A stretch of DNA of 64,000 nucleotides from positions 62,001 to 126,000 of the forward strand of contig JAQJZZ010000018.1 in the NCBI GenBank assembly GCA_030077755.1. The letters run 5' to 3'. Every line of letters starts with the position of its first letter. Positions within the stretch are counted from its first letter, which is position 1. This DNA comes from Filosporella fistucella. Taxonomy: Eukaryota; Ascomycota; Leotiomycetes; Helotiales. The notes under the pieces are model-generated. The model ran no database searches. It had not been told where the DNA came from and saw only the letters and a list, made by a program, of their open reading frames with translations. Below, piece after piece: positions 1 to 11,576 of the stretch. The translations under genes and the position numbers were made by a program.

Positions 1-516
1 TTGAGACAAAACTATTCCTGTTTTCTTGAAATTGGCATTCATCTCCCAGACTTAGCTTATTTCACTGACCAAAGAGGCACTGCTCGGGGTTTGGAGCAAA
101 GATTTAATGTTTTGCATGGTTAATGAAAATAGTCTGAGCGGAGCGCTTTATGCAACTTTCGCACAAATCACTTGATAGGATATGTTCATCGAGTGTTGGA
201 TGGCTCCCTTGGCACTTGTGCGATCGTTCTCCAATTCGGTCTCGTGAGAGGCGTGTCACTCAGATGTAATGGTTCTCTCAGTTCTAGGTTTGATTCTTGT
301 GATGAAGATGTGCGAAAAGGAAAAGATTTGCAATTGAAACAAAAGATGAATGAATTAGGAGCAAAAGGTTGGGAACGCAAAGAAGAAATAGGTGATTTCA
401 GCGCGAAATATGGAGAACACTAAGTGTCTCGAGAGAACAGTCCACCGAAATTTGACTGGGGGTATCTTGCAGCTGCATAGAGAGTCCAAAATGTTATGCG
501 GAATTGTACCTTTGCC
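1..516. other. Intergenic, downstream of the CCDC137-like gene
   Basis: No supported gene. Short open frames exist on both strands but have no recognisable motif, and they overlap the 3' end of the neighbouring minus-strand gene. I see no RNA gene or repeat here. Confidence 0.6.
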
Positions 517-1487
517 TCAACTTCTTCCACTACTAGCTTTCTCTTTCATCATCTGCCTATATCCCTCCACCACACTTCTCCTCTCTTCCCCGAGCTGTTC
601 TCTCTTTGCAATACTCCCGCTCGCTCTCGGAACATCCTCTACCTCCACTCTCGCCCCTCGAACTTTGAATTTTTCTTTTGGTGCCTTCGTAAATGTAGGA
701 GGAGCTTGCACAACATCATTCAGGCCCGCCTTTGCCTCCCCTCGATCTCTCTTCAACTTAGCCCATGGATCATCATCTCCATCATCCAGTTCTCCAAGCA
801 CTTTCTTTTTCTTGCCCTTTCCTTTCTTCTTTGACTGAGACTCGATGTCGACTTTCCATTTGACTTGTCCATCTTCGTCCATCTCTTCCTCCTCTGCTAA
901 CTCCATAGCTTCCATTCGTTTATCTTGTATCCTCGCTTCCTCCGCTCGCCACTCATCATACATCTTGTGCATCTTCTTCTCCTTCTTTGTTCGTCCGACC
1001 TTCAATCCCAGAGGGTCTTTTCCGCCTTTTGTGCTCTTGTTAATCAACCCACTTACTGGCAGCGCAGCATCTACTCTAGCAGAGAAATCTGACATTCGTT
1101 CCCCAGGCAGGATTGTAGGCATTTCCTTTTTGATTTGCACCTCTGGCTCTTCTGCCACTTTCCGCTTTTTCTCTGCTTTCGTCGGTCTGACACCGTCATC
1201 TAAGGCTTTGGGCAGCTTCTTCCCCTGCGCCATAGCCATCAACCTCGAGAATGCTTTCGGCGTATCATCTTCGTCATTTTTGCGCTTCCTCTTCTTGTTG
1301 CTTCGCTTTGCTGTCAATTCAGTCGTAAAGATCCCGTTCGAATTCGCAGATTTTGAGACTGCAAGAGGTTTTGCAACAATGGTCGGTGGCAGGTCGAGGC
1401 TAAAAGGGTCAATTGAGTTCCACAACGAAAATTGAGGTCATACGTAGACTTGTCTACCTCGCCTTTTCTTGTGTGCTTGTGCGGCAT
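517..1487 (-). CDS. CCDC137-like basic nucleolar protein
   Basis: Two exons on the minus strand: 1487-1444 and 1399-517, giving about 308 residues. The long frame has no ATG of its own at its 5' end. An upstream ATG at 1487 starts a short basic exon (MPHKHTRK...) that joins in frame across a 44-nt intron (GTATGA donor, TTTTAG acceptor). The protein is rich in Lys/Glu, with nuclear-localisation-like KKRKRK and KKKGKGKKKK runs. It has a conserved middle stretch (PTILPGER, then a charged helix MYDEWRAEEARI). The C-terminal part (NDVVQAPP, then GEERRSVVEGYRQMMK) resembles the end of human CCDC137/RaRF, where GEER..AV..YR is typical. By family it is probably a nucleolar, rRNA-associated protein, and the function is inferred. 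It is divergent from the AIM6-like gene. The family call is fairly good; the first exon is less sure because 44 nt is a short intron. Confidence 0.72.
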
Positions 1488-2307
1488 GGTATGCGGTGCC
1501 GATTGTGCCTGAACGAGGGGATGTCAGTTTCACGATAAGATGTGAAATTTTCTTGATTGCAGGGTCCAAGTGCCAAGATTCGAGAGGCGGAAAGCTAGCC
1601 GATGCCAAGAGCGAGCAGGAACATGAACATCAGACAAGTCAACTTCACATTTACATGTAAAGACATATCCAAAACATCGTATCGTTGCGAGATCTATAGT
1701 TTCATGTCTATAATATTCTCTATCAATTTCTCCATTTCTTCATTCTATCTTCGCCCTCCTGCACCATGATTCTACAACCTCCCTCCTCATTCACGAATCG
1801 TCGCACGTGTCTCTTTTGGTGGCCCAGACCCACGAAGATCTCCGCAAGGACGGGGCATAGAAACAAATATGGGGTTACAGTCCGTGGGCTTGATAACGCA
1901 AGAGGATTGGCTCAGCCGGTAACGAAATCCCAAGAAGGAGCCAGATAATAAATATATCCTCAATCCTTTTCCTTCTTCTCTTCTTCGTACCAAAAATACC
2001 TCAGTACAAGTTGTCAGCATCTTTAGCTTTGTGCGAGAAAACCACGCGTCGACGGCTCACAGTGACAGCTCGATTCGTCAACCTTCCTGAATTAGCCAAT
2101 CGAGCGAGTACGAAGACATTCGAGCCCCAAGTTTCGTATTTGGATATTACGGCACAGAAAGAATAGATCAGGCAGACGGCACCATTCATATCGAAAATTA
2201 TTCCTTTGGATTGAGAGGAGAAAACATCAACTTTCTCTGCTTCACTTCACCAAATGCTTGTTCCTGAATACTAGTTGGGCCCTGCCAAGAATCTCACATC
2301 CGCCATA
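1488..2307. promoter_or_regulatory. Shared divergent promoter region
   Basis: This 820-bp stretch lies between the start codons of two divergent genes, so it must hold both promoters. A CACGTG palindrome sits at 1804-1809. Pyrimidine-rich tracts occur near 1735-1765 and 1965-1985. No unambiguous TATA box was found for either gene. Confidence 0.5.
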
Positions 2308-3739
2308 ATGACAAACATTATGCATACCAGTCTCCACTCCGACCTACCCGATACCCACGACAATGACACCATCTCTAGTCGGTCCTCCTTTTCCCGAAAA
2401 CCTCTCGAAGATTTTGAAGAGGATCTGGAAGATGCTTTCGTTAAGAGGATACCAAGGAAGGTGAATTGGTGGAATATTATGACGATACGATCGAGAAGGA
2501 AAGGGGATACAGATGGAAAGGATCCATTGTTGGAGGAATTATATACGGTGAGGCAGAAGAGAAAGAAGAGGAATTGGTATAATTACTGTATATTTGGAGG
2601 CATCAGTGGATTGACAATATTGTTGGTATTCTCTCTCCTTTCTGGATTCTGCTAACCTCGGCAGAGCAATTCTACTCGCTCTCAATATCGTTCTCTCCTT
2701 CGCCACCTTTATATGGACCTCCGACGTCGACAGTGCTCTGCGGAATTGGGGAAAACCTGGATCAGGGACTGAAGGCCTCGCATGGTATCCAACAGACTTC
2801 ACGAGAGATATCTTACCCATACCCTGTCATTCCCACAACGATTACTGGCGACGAGTTCCATTATTCTCAGCTCTCCGGGCAGGATGTACAGGTGTAGAGG
2901 CAGATGTATGGCTGTATGATGATGATCTATACGTTGGGCACAACACGGCAAGTTTGACTCGAAATCGTACATTCACTAGTCTCTACGTCGATCCGCTGGT
3001 CAAGATTCTCGAAGGACAGAACAACCAGACCGATTTTTACAATGGCACAAATCATGGTGTATATGATGTTGATCCAGGTCAAACACTAATTCTCCTTGTG
3101 GATGTCAAAACAACCGGCTCTGAGACATGGCCGTGGGTTTTGAAACAATTACAGCCACTTCGAGACCGGGGTTGGTTGACGTTCATGGAGAATGATACAG
3201 TACATACACGACCTGTGACTGTCGTAGGGACAGGTAATACGCCTTTCGATGTCCTGACCTCGAATACTACCTATCGCGACGCCTTTTTCGATGCTCCTTT
3301 GGATACAATGTGGGAATCTCGACGGGTGACACCAGAAATGGCGAACTGGCCTGCATTCGATGATTCTTTGCCAGGAGAGCGTTTGGATGAGGATGAAGGA
3401 TCGGCAGAAGAAGAGGCTGCAAGTACACAGGACAAGGGACAGGGTCTTTCGGGCACAACTCCGAAATCACAATTCAATGCTTCGAATTCATACTACGCTT
3501 CCGTCAGCTTCAATCAGGCGGTGGGACGTATATGGAGGGGGAGGTTGAGTCCTAGACAGATGAAGATCATTCGTGGACAGGTCAGAGGTGCACATAGAAG
3601 GGGACTGAAGGCTAGATATTGGGACTTACCTGCTTGGCCTTTGGGACTGAGGAACCATGTCTGGGATGTGCTTGTTAGAGAGGGAGTGGATGTGTTAAAT
3701 GTGGATGATTTGAGGGGAGCGAGTAAGTTGGATTGGTAG
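2308..3739 (+). CDS. AIM6-like membrane protein (GDPD/PLC-like family)
   Basis: Two exons, 2308-2621 and 2665-3739, encode about 462 residues. The 43-nt intron (GTTGGT donor, GCTAAC branch, GGCAG acceptor) is the only junction I found that keeps both frames. Residues 1-90 are charged and probably cytosolic. A hydrophobic segment around residues 95-125 spans the junction and is a single membrane anchor. The outer part starts with PCHSHNDYWRR, then ALRAGCTGVEADVW, LYVGH and LLVDVKT. These are the hallmarks of yeast AIM6 and its fungal relatives, which resemble glycerophosphodiester phosphodiesterases; HSHNDY and EADVW match the metal/catalytic positions of that fold. A Glu/Asp-rich insertion lies near residue 335. 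The C-terminal GVDVLNVDDL fits the last barrel strand. The enzymatic activity of AIM6 proteins is not established. The ATG at 2308 is the first in frame. Confidence 0.85.
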
Positions 3740-5438
3740 GATGGGTTTGAAGTTGGGAGGCATCATATATATCGGCGTTTGGAAGGGGAGGATTGACTGC
3801 ATTTGGCGTTATACCCTGGGTGGCGAGTTCGAAAGAGTGAATTGATATACCGGTTGTATACTGATTGACTCTTGATTGGTTCCTCTCCGTCTCTGATTCT
3901 GAGTACTCACATTTTATTTCCAGTTTAAGACTTCACTTTCTTTCGTACATTACATGACACATCCTCTCACTCCCACATGCGTGTCTGTTCTATCTCTCCC
4001 TTACTTGGCCCTATCCCCTTTCCCTTCCTGTGTATTCCTCTCTTCCATATCCTCAAACCTCAACTTTTTTTTTGCACATGACTTTTCATTCACTTCCTAC
4101 GCTCTATCTTCCCTATTATTTCGACCAACCCCAAGTTATTCGCTTCTCCTCCTTCCCTACCATTCAAGTATTATGAAAGCGAGAGTTTTCCCTCACTGGT
4201 GCACGAGAGACTGCGCAAAATATCGCAAGGAAAAACTGCTCGCAGTACCATAGTCCTCCAAGACTGCTGAAGCAGGAAATCTTCATTTAGTTTCAAAACT
4301 CTCTCTTCAAACATAGTACCGCATGCCAATCAATCCATTCAGAGAAACTGCAGACAAACAGCCCCTGAAAAATATACTGCGCCGAATGTGGGGAAATGTA
4401 GCGTTGAACACGCGTGGCGATTAAAGTGTGGAGTGGAGAGGCTGGAAGGAATCGTAAGATACTTGTTGTCTTTTTTCTCGGCTACAATATTTTCGTCGTA
4501 ACTACTTGAGTCGTCAACTCTCACCGCCACCAACTTCTACCGCCATCTATAGTTCCAATTTTTCCCTCTCTACGCTTACCTATACATCCAAACTCCCTAA
4601 AAGTCCTTTTCACAGCGGCCCACAATCGATCTTCCATGGTCCTTCCGATGATGCCCTTTCGCAGGAAGTAAACCGCCAGACCAACATCGAGATATTGAGA
4701 ACCAAGTTGCTTTATAATGTACTCAAATGCCATATCCTCCCACATTACAACATGTCAATGTCAGGGGGCTTCCCAAAAAAGCAGGTCTTGAGCAAATTCT
4801 GTGTGGTATGAATGAAGAGATCCCTTCGTTGGGTAACTTATATGCGGAGGAAATTCTGACAGCTGACAATGGAGAAGGCGGGCTTGGAGGCAGGCAGGAA
4901 AAAATACTTCAATTTTTCTTAAAATCGTAATCTTTTAATTTGATATACACTTTTACTTCAACTTCAATCCCTAGGATCTGAACTGAAATCTGAAAGTTGG
5001 CTGGTTTACGGAGAATAGGCGGGTCCATATCCATAGATATATATATAGATAGATACCTTCTGATAGAGAATATACCCTACTCAGATCATTTGCAAAGCAC
5101 TGCGGAGAGATGGGCGCAAAGAAAGGCGCGAGAATTCTTCGGGGGCACACTCCTTGGCAAAGAAGAACGACGGTGTGTGGCTCACACGATGTTTTGGAAA
5201 GGATTTCGAATATCAGATTTCTCAATTTTAATCAACAAGAGGAGTGATCAACTGGTGTTTCATTTCATCATCTAAAAACGGGATGAGAAATGCGGAATAA
5301 CTGGCGTCAACTATCGGGACCGTCGAAGAACTCCACTATTGTCGTCAAAAGATGTGTATGTTATGAAAAATACTGTACACAAATTCAGGTTTCTTATTAA
5401 ACACCATCGGCTATACCAAGGTTTCTCTCCTTTATCTC
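3740..5438. other. Gene-poor intergenic region
   Basis: No gene I can support. A long CT-rich tract runs from about 3955 to 4160. A minus-strand frame at 4521-4745 starts with ATG and meets a GTAAGC donor-like site, but its product has no recognisable family. Short AT repeats (ATATATAGATAGATA type) lie near 5036-5056. Confidence 0.5.
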
Positions 5439-5696
5439 TTAGCTAATAACCAGTTCTACTCTTCCTCGACGAACAGCAAAGAGTCCTTTGTGTTCATCCT
5501 CCAAGTATCTGAGCACATTTTCTTCTTGGAATTTCTTGTTATCGAGCCACTTTTGCATATCAATGGACTTGTCGATTTCACGACTGGTTGGCGGTTTAAA
5601 ATGCCTATAACTATTGATGAAGCCATTCCCAGGACCTCTCTTCTATCTCCTAGTTCGCGATCTTGTATGGCGGTCAAAAGATCGATTTCTCGCCAT
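5439..5696 (-). pseudogene. Small hypothetical ORF with one in-frame TAG
   Basis: From an ATG at 5696 the minus strand reads 17 sense codons (Arg-rich), one TAG at 5643-5645, then 67 further sense codons to a TAA at 5439. The downstream part looks like genuine protein: KPPTSREIDKSIDMQKWLD is followed by a charged helix and ends GRVELVIS. The single stop would be explained by CAG to TAG, a C-to-T change. I do not recognise the family. It could be a pseudogene, an allele-specific nonsense, or the last exon of a larger gene whose other exons I did not find. No intron of acceptable size removes the stop. Confidence 0.35.
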
Positions 5697-7379
5697 GCTC
5701 AACCGTATTTCGATCTAAGTTCCTATGATCGAGAGCTTTATTCTCTGTAAACACGTCTGCGTTCAACGTGCCATTTGCGCCGCACACAGTTCTACTCACC
5801 AAGTCATACTAGTCGAGCCTGTAAGAGAAGTCAAATTGGGGGTTCTCCCCTACCAAGTTCTGTAATTTGCAAATCAGAAAAGGTACTTATTCTATTTGTA
5901 AGAAATTTGAAGCTCTCCTTCGCCAATTTTTACATCTGTTATTTTCGCGTTTCATCCAAAAATGTGAACAATCTATCAAAGAGTCAAGATGACTTCTCCA
6001 AAAGAAAAAAAATTGGTTAAAGTAGTACGAGTCAAAAGGCAAGCCACAATGGCACTTTCGATCTTATTACACCAGCGACTCCTTATCCCCTGTCCTTTTT
6101 GAATGGTTTGAAACCAACTGATCTTTCTTCTTCCTCGAATTTGTATATTCTATTCGAGGTTCGGAGGTCCATCGAGTACTTTTCCTTCTTCAAAACAGCG
6201 AAAATGGGAAAGAAGAAGACGCTCAAGGAAACTTTATTCGTTGAATGAATTAAACTAGAAGGAACCAAGGTAAAGAACTCGACCCCCTTTCTCCTGAAGT
6301 ATAAAATCTTCTTTAAAAATCATTGGCAGCCTTGTATTAAGGACCTTTCATTGTGGCTTCAGGACGCACCGGACGTGGGAAAATGTCCGTTTATTGATTA
6401 AGTCATATTCGTGACTGATTGAACAACCGAGATGAAGCATCCTCTTTGATGGAGACAATGATATGATGAGTCCCGATTTCCAAGTGGAACGCTTGTTACT
6501 GATACGGTGAGATGTTTTGGAAGGAGTCACTTATTGTTTAACCCAAACTCGAAATATGGGAGAGTATAGGGAAAAGTCGTGAATCCGAGCGTTTCTCCTA
6601 ATCTGATGTAAGTAACGATAGAATAGGTCTATAAATATACCTTACAAGCTGGCATACGTTCGCCATAGAAGAAAGACTAGCGATCGCGTTTCATATAGCT
6701 ATTCCTGCGGCTGTGGATAGCTACATGAAGATCAAAGGTGGACGTAGATGCAATGTTTTCATTAAGGTGTAGTGAAGTGCCAGAAGGCTAGATAGGACGG
6801 TAATAACTGCGGAAGCGCGGATCTGCCGTTGGCAAGAATTGCCACTTAAGTCAGACCTTTTTTTTTTTGCTGGTTTTGTTTTAGTGTTTGGACTTGAGTA
6901 GCTTCTGTTTTAACCTGAGCCGAGGGGTACTGTAAGCGTTCCTAAGCTCGGCTTGAGCAACGTCGCTTTGGGCTAAGCGAATTGACTGCGTTGTATAGAG
7001 GAACAATCATTAAGGCATTCCACAGCTTTGAAGAGAAAAAGGGTATACACTGTCATGGAATTGATAGTAGAGTTAGCTGGTCAGTATACAGGAGCATCAA
7101 TAGCTGCTTGTCTACTGGCACTGTACAGAGAATGTACTGAAGTCAATCAATATCAGATCATATAGAAACGCCTCTGGCAAAAACGTCGTGGAAAGCTGGT
7201 TGGACTTTCATGCACCCACCTCAATCGAGATTGTGAATAATAAACGAGTACACCAAAATATCAAGTTTGCCATACTAGTATACTGGATTGTACACCCCCT
7301 TTGCCTTCACTCCCTCCACCACCTCTCCGCCCTTTCTCCTTGCCCCTTCAGCCAACATGTAGATTACTCAATTACATAT
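5697..7379. other. Gene-poor intergenic region
   Basis: No supported coding region. The sequence is AT-rich with frequent stops in all frames. There is a T(10) run near 6860 and otherwise no repeat that I could recognise. Confidence 0.5.
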
Positions 7380-7885
7380 CTAGTAGACACCTGGGTACTG
7401 GCAATAATATTGTGGATAACAATAGTCCCCTCCCTCTCTGTACAATATACGATTCTGATCGTGATAACAGTTGAAAGCACCTACCACTAATTAGCAATCA
7501 CAACGCAACCCTAGAAGTAAGTATACTCACGCTTAGATGTAGATCCAGTTCCAACCTGTTGGAAAAGTTTCTTAGGTTTCGCATCCGCAGCAATCGTCGC
7601 AGAGAAAGTATCCCCCGAGGAGAAAAGGCCATTAACAGTCTTCCCCTCCCACTCAATCACGGTAGATGATGACACAATCTCAGTAGGATATTCACCGTTC
7701 TCGGAAGCAGATTGCTTGGGATAGTAAACCATGGTAGAGCGAGTAAATTTGCAGTTATTTGCTGTGATGACACATGGCGAGCAGTTGACCAAATAGTAGA
7801 TTTCGTTTCCGTTGGCGGCGGGAGCTGCAGTGACGGAGTAGAGGAGTGCACAGAGACTGAGAAGCCGAAGGGAAATGTTAAGCAT
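7380..7885 (-). CDS. Small secreted six-cysteine protein (effector candidate)
   Basis: Two exons, 7885-7531 and 7486-7380, give 153 residues. The ATG at 7885 begins a signal peptide (about 20 residues, LLSLCALLYSVTA, cut before APAANG). Read without splicing, the frame ends shortly after KREYTYF. A perfect GTGAGT donor lies there, and removing a 44-nt intron (TGCTAAT near the acceptor TAG) keeps the frame open for 34 more residues. The spliced mature protein has six cysteines: three in exon 1 (NCSPCVITANNC) and three in exon 2 (NCYHD, DYCYP, YYCQY). An even Cys number supports the splice. The C-terminus is rich in Tyr. The family is not recognised. It sits alone in a gene-poor stretch, as many fungal effector candidates do; that role is inference. 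The branch point lies unusually close to the acceptor, so the exact 3' site needs transcript data. Confidence 0.68.
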
Positions 7886-9069
7886 GATGTCGGTGAGTTG
7901 GATTGGATTGTGTTGTGGTTAGATACTGATGGTACAGACAGCGGATTGAGTCTCTTAATTTGTATTTTCTTTGTTATGAGTGATGCTGCGTGAGGATGGA
8001 TAACATCCCGAATTTCCGGAACCGAGGGCGATTTCATTCGAAATGTTTAGAACAATAGAATAGCCGCAAATTAGTCGGAGAGAGGGTTTGATGTTTTTAG
8101 AACAATTAAGTCACGATCGATCAACAAAATATCGGGGCTAGGATTTACCCAAAATTGGGATGAAGGTAGTTTAATACCTTTACCATCCAAAACAATAAGT
8201 TCTTTCAAACGAGAGTTTGTGATTTGCAGTGACTTCATATATCCTTTGACATATAGGTATCTCATTGCAGCCAAGTTTTATTGCTCCAAGAATTAAATAA
8301 CTAATCATCCGTCGGGAAGCAGCAAAACACTTTACGGGTACCATAAGAGACCAAACTGCTGCCGATCATACGAGCCGTAAGTGACAAAGACAAGTAAAGG
8401 TTTGCTATTATATGACATGGGCACATGGGTGAAGAAAAGGTTCGGATGGTGGCTCTACTGCTCGTCGACTATATCAGCCAATCGAATTTTCAATCGGGAC
8501 GTATGACTATATAGAAATCAACCAGAAATGACGTAGGATACAAACAAATACATAATAGATTGAGAGGAGAGACAGACACGCGTACTATACTTGCTGCAGT
8601 ATTCGGATTGATAATCAATATATACAGATTGAGGAAATACGACCCGAGCAGCTTCTCGCTCGGTTTCCGAGTTCCCATTGGTGCGCGTGTCAGATGAGGA
8701 AAATGTTTTGGAGAGTGAAACAGTTTAAATTAACGGATGTTCCGAGTTCCTGAGAAGCGATAATCAACCTGTTATCACCTCTTGTTTTCTGATGACTTCG
8801 GAATGTGGTTTGTTGAAAGTTATTTTCGTCTGGATAGATAGAGATTTCCAGCCGCTGTATGTAGCTAGAATTGGAATTGTACAGATTATGCGGCTTAGCT
8901 GTTTTACAACGGCAAGAAAAACAGCGATAATTTGTCTCTTGGTATCAAGTTCCTGGGTTTTGCATGGAATTACAATTGATAACGATCGAAGTTACAATCA
9001 ATCCAGCATCGACCACTTCTTCTCGCATCTGCCACAACGTCCCAAAGCTAGATCCCTAAGCATACTGCT
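7886..9069. other. Intergenic region upstream of the secreted protein
   Basis: This must contain the promoter of the minus-strand secreted-protein gene. No clear TATA box was found. The remaining short frames on both strands show no protein-like composition. Confidence 0.45.
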
Positions 9070-9071
9070 AA

Positions 9072-9410
9072 GTGGCGGCTAGGCTCGTCATTCCTACTGC
9101 CATCAAGCTAGATCACCGGAAACTTATCACATACGAGTCGACGCCGAAGAAAGACACAAATATCATCAGCGAAGCCGCATACTTCGAGGCAGCGACAGAG
9201 CTCTACAGGCAGAATAAGGGAAGATTTTTGGTCAGTTATGTGAAATTGATGGTTGTAGAAGATCGTCTTTGAGGCACGTTCGATAGAGCGACCATATTCG
9301 AACCTCAAAAACCAATTTGTTTTCGCAGAATTACTCGGCATTAACTTTGCGTTTCCTCCATCAACCCTCCAGCTGTCGTCGTCCACCGACAATTTGAGGC
9401 TTTCGTCTTG
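9072..9410 (+). pseudogene. Possible degraded ORF with a frameshift
   Basis: The plus strand reads a protein-like frame to about 9271 (EAAYFEAATELYRQNKGRF..., LMVVEDRL). It stops, but a second frame overlapping that stop continues with FEARSIERPYSNLKNQFVF and a LLGINFAFPP stretch to about 9435. The shift between frames and the lack of a good start or splice pair suggest a decayed gene. A further charged frame at about 9669-9881 (LIKEELAALRKEG...) may belong to the same remnant. Family not recognised. This could also be chance coding-like sequence. Confidence 0.22.
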
Positions 9411-11576
9411 TGCTACATATGCAAGGCAAAGGTTTTCAGAGATTTAGTTCCCACAGAGCTTTATACTGTTCCCTTTGAATGGGGAAGAAATGCCATACAG
9501 TTTCACTAGCATGCACCGCCAGATGCACCCTGTCAGATTCCCTCTAATTGTCGAAATTCCAAGTGATTTCTGATACACGAAGGCTGCACCAACATCAGCT
9601 TCTATACCAGAGAGACGAGCTACTGCCTCGTACTCTTCCTGTCTCGATGAGCTGGAGCTCGGTCATATTTGGAAGAACACTTGATTAAAGAAGAACTTGC
9701 AGCTTTGAGAAAAGAAGGGACAGAATTTGAGAGGGAGAGGAAGATTGGGAGGAAGATCCGAGATGCTGCAATGTGGATATATAAAAAGACTACTGTTTGG
9801 CTTCCCCAAGAGATACGCACAAGTCTACCAGACTCCAATGACCATACTGCCCCTCTTAAAGAAATTCGAGTCAATTCTTGATTCCGAGCTTTCACGCCGA
9901 GGAAAGAATCCTTTCGTAATGTGATGATGTTGCCAACCAGCCAATTAGATCCTACGCTACGAACTATTGTCAAACAGGCAACTGCCGTCACTGGCTTAAT
10001 CGCCGTCGCGGGCGCCAACCGTCAGATAAGGAGTGAAATTATGAAAGTCTTAACTCAGTCTCAGGAGTGAGATTAATTGACCGAATAGAGCATCGGTGGA
10101 TCGAACATCACAGCACAGGAACAGATCAACGTGAATGAGCTTCAAACCTGCGCAACTAGAAGCGCCCAGGAGATATGTTGACAAGAAAGTTTCTTAGAAA
10201 ATAACCAAGACTATTCAACTCTCACTGCACATTATGGGAAGTCGCAGCCCCTGCTGCAGACATTTACGTGACGGGGCAAAGTGAATGAGGGTAGACGAAC
10301 ATCTGCAAGGAGGCGGAGTTCAAGAATTTACGTAGCTCCAACCCGCCATGGAGCCATGCATGTGTGTGCACAATTGTATGTTAAAATTACCAGAGGACAC
10401 AGAATTTGACGACATTCGAAATAGTCTTGGTCATCTTCGAAATGCGCAAGACTAGATAACTTCGGCTACGAACGTATGTCACAGAGGACTCCGTGGAGGA
10501 GATGTTTGATAACGACGAACACTCACGAAGATACTGAGGTTTGCCACCATAGGAGCATAAGAGCTCAAGCCAGTATCATACAGGGTGGCTCAGCAATTTG
10601 AAAACGATTACTTCCAACAATGAAAAAGCTGAAGTCTTGGGTAAGCTAACTTGGGCTTGCAACATCTCGATAGCAAAATAAACGTGGCGTACGGAGGCTG
10701 AAGAAAACCCTTTCTCAAGACTCATTTCTTATCGAGAACTACTTGGAAGATACTGTGGCTTAAGGATGATGAACCGTATTCACATAAACGAGATGATGTA
10801 AATTATGATACTTCGAGGGCTGAAGTTAGATGAATGGAGAGCCTTGAATTTATATGTGGTGGCAACCGAGCAGTCGAAAGAGCTTGAGGAAAGGTGAGCT
10901 AAAATTGGGGTATATGAGCACGCGCAGAGATATTGTATGGGGAAGTGCTCCCCCTATGTTCTTGCTTTCAGCTTTGCAATGCGACGTGTTGTAAGGAAAA
11001 GATGGATCGTTCTCATATCACGTGATGCAGATATGCCGAAAGTCGACTGAATTTGAGCCTTTCCAGAAAAATTCCAGACCCAAAAGCAGAATAATGAAAA
11101 TATGTGATTGACAATACATTTTCAATTTAATGTTTTATTTGAAACAGAAAATCTGACTGGAAAGATTCGGAAGAAAAAAGACCCGAAATAAACCCGCAAA
11201 ACTCCACAAAAGACAGTCTGTCTACCAACCTTTGATATAGCACAATCCTATCGTTATTCTATTATCAAAATACCAAGTCAGCTTGTTCCTCGCCGTATGC
11301 TCAATCACGAGCCTGTGGAAATACTACGAAAGCCGAAAGTGAACTTGAAAAACAATCAGTTGAGGTCAAATTGTGCTCGCTTATATCGCGCGCTAGTCCC
11401 AATCGGTCAAAGCGCAACCGAAGACGAACCCCGCGCCTGGTGGGTTCACAGTCAAAAAATCAACCTCGAAATCCCAAAACACCCCATCGCCTCGACCTCT
11501 AAGCAACCATCTTCAACACCTCTTGAACCAAATCAAATCCTCCTCTTTGAAGCATGATCTTACAAGAAAACTCACG
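9411..11576. other. Intergenic region upstream of the TFIIIC-like gene
   Basis: Apart from the weak frame near 9669-9881, no coding region is supported for about 2.2 kb. The last few hundred bases must contain the promoter of the large plus-strand gene. No repeat structure was noticed. Confidence 0.5.

Noticed and set aside
392..838. Plus-strand frames rich in Ser/Phe/Leu
   Set aside because: They are the complement of the Lys/Glu-rich CCDC137-like gene and reflect its composition.
4521..4745. Minus-strand ORF of 74 codons with an ATG and a GTAAGC donor-like site
   Set aside because: No recognised motif, no convincing partner exon, and a plus-strand frame overlaps; kept only as a remark in the intergenic entry.
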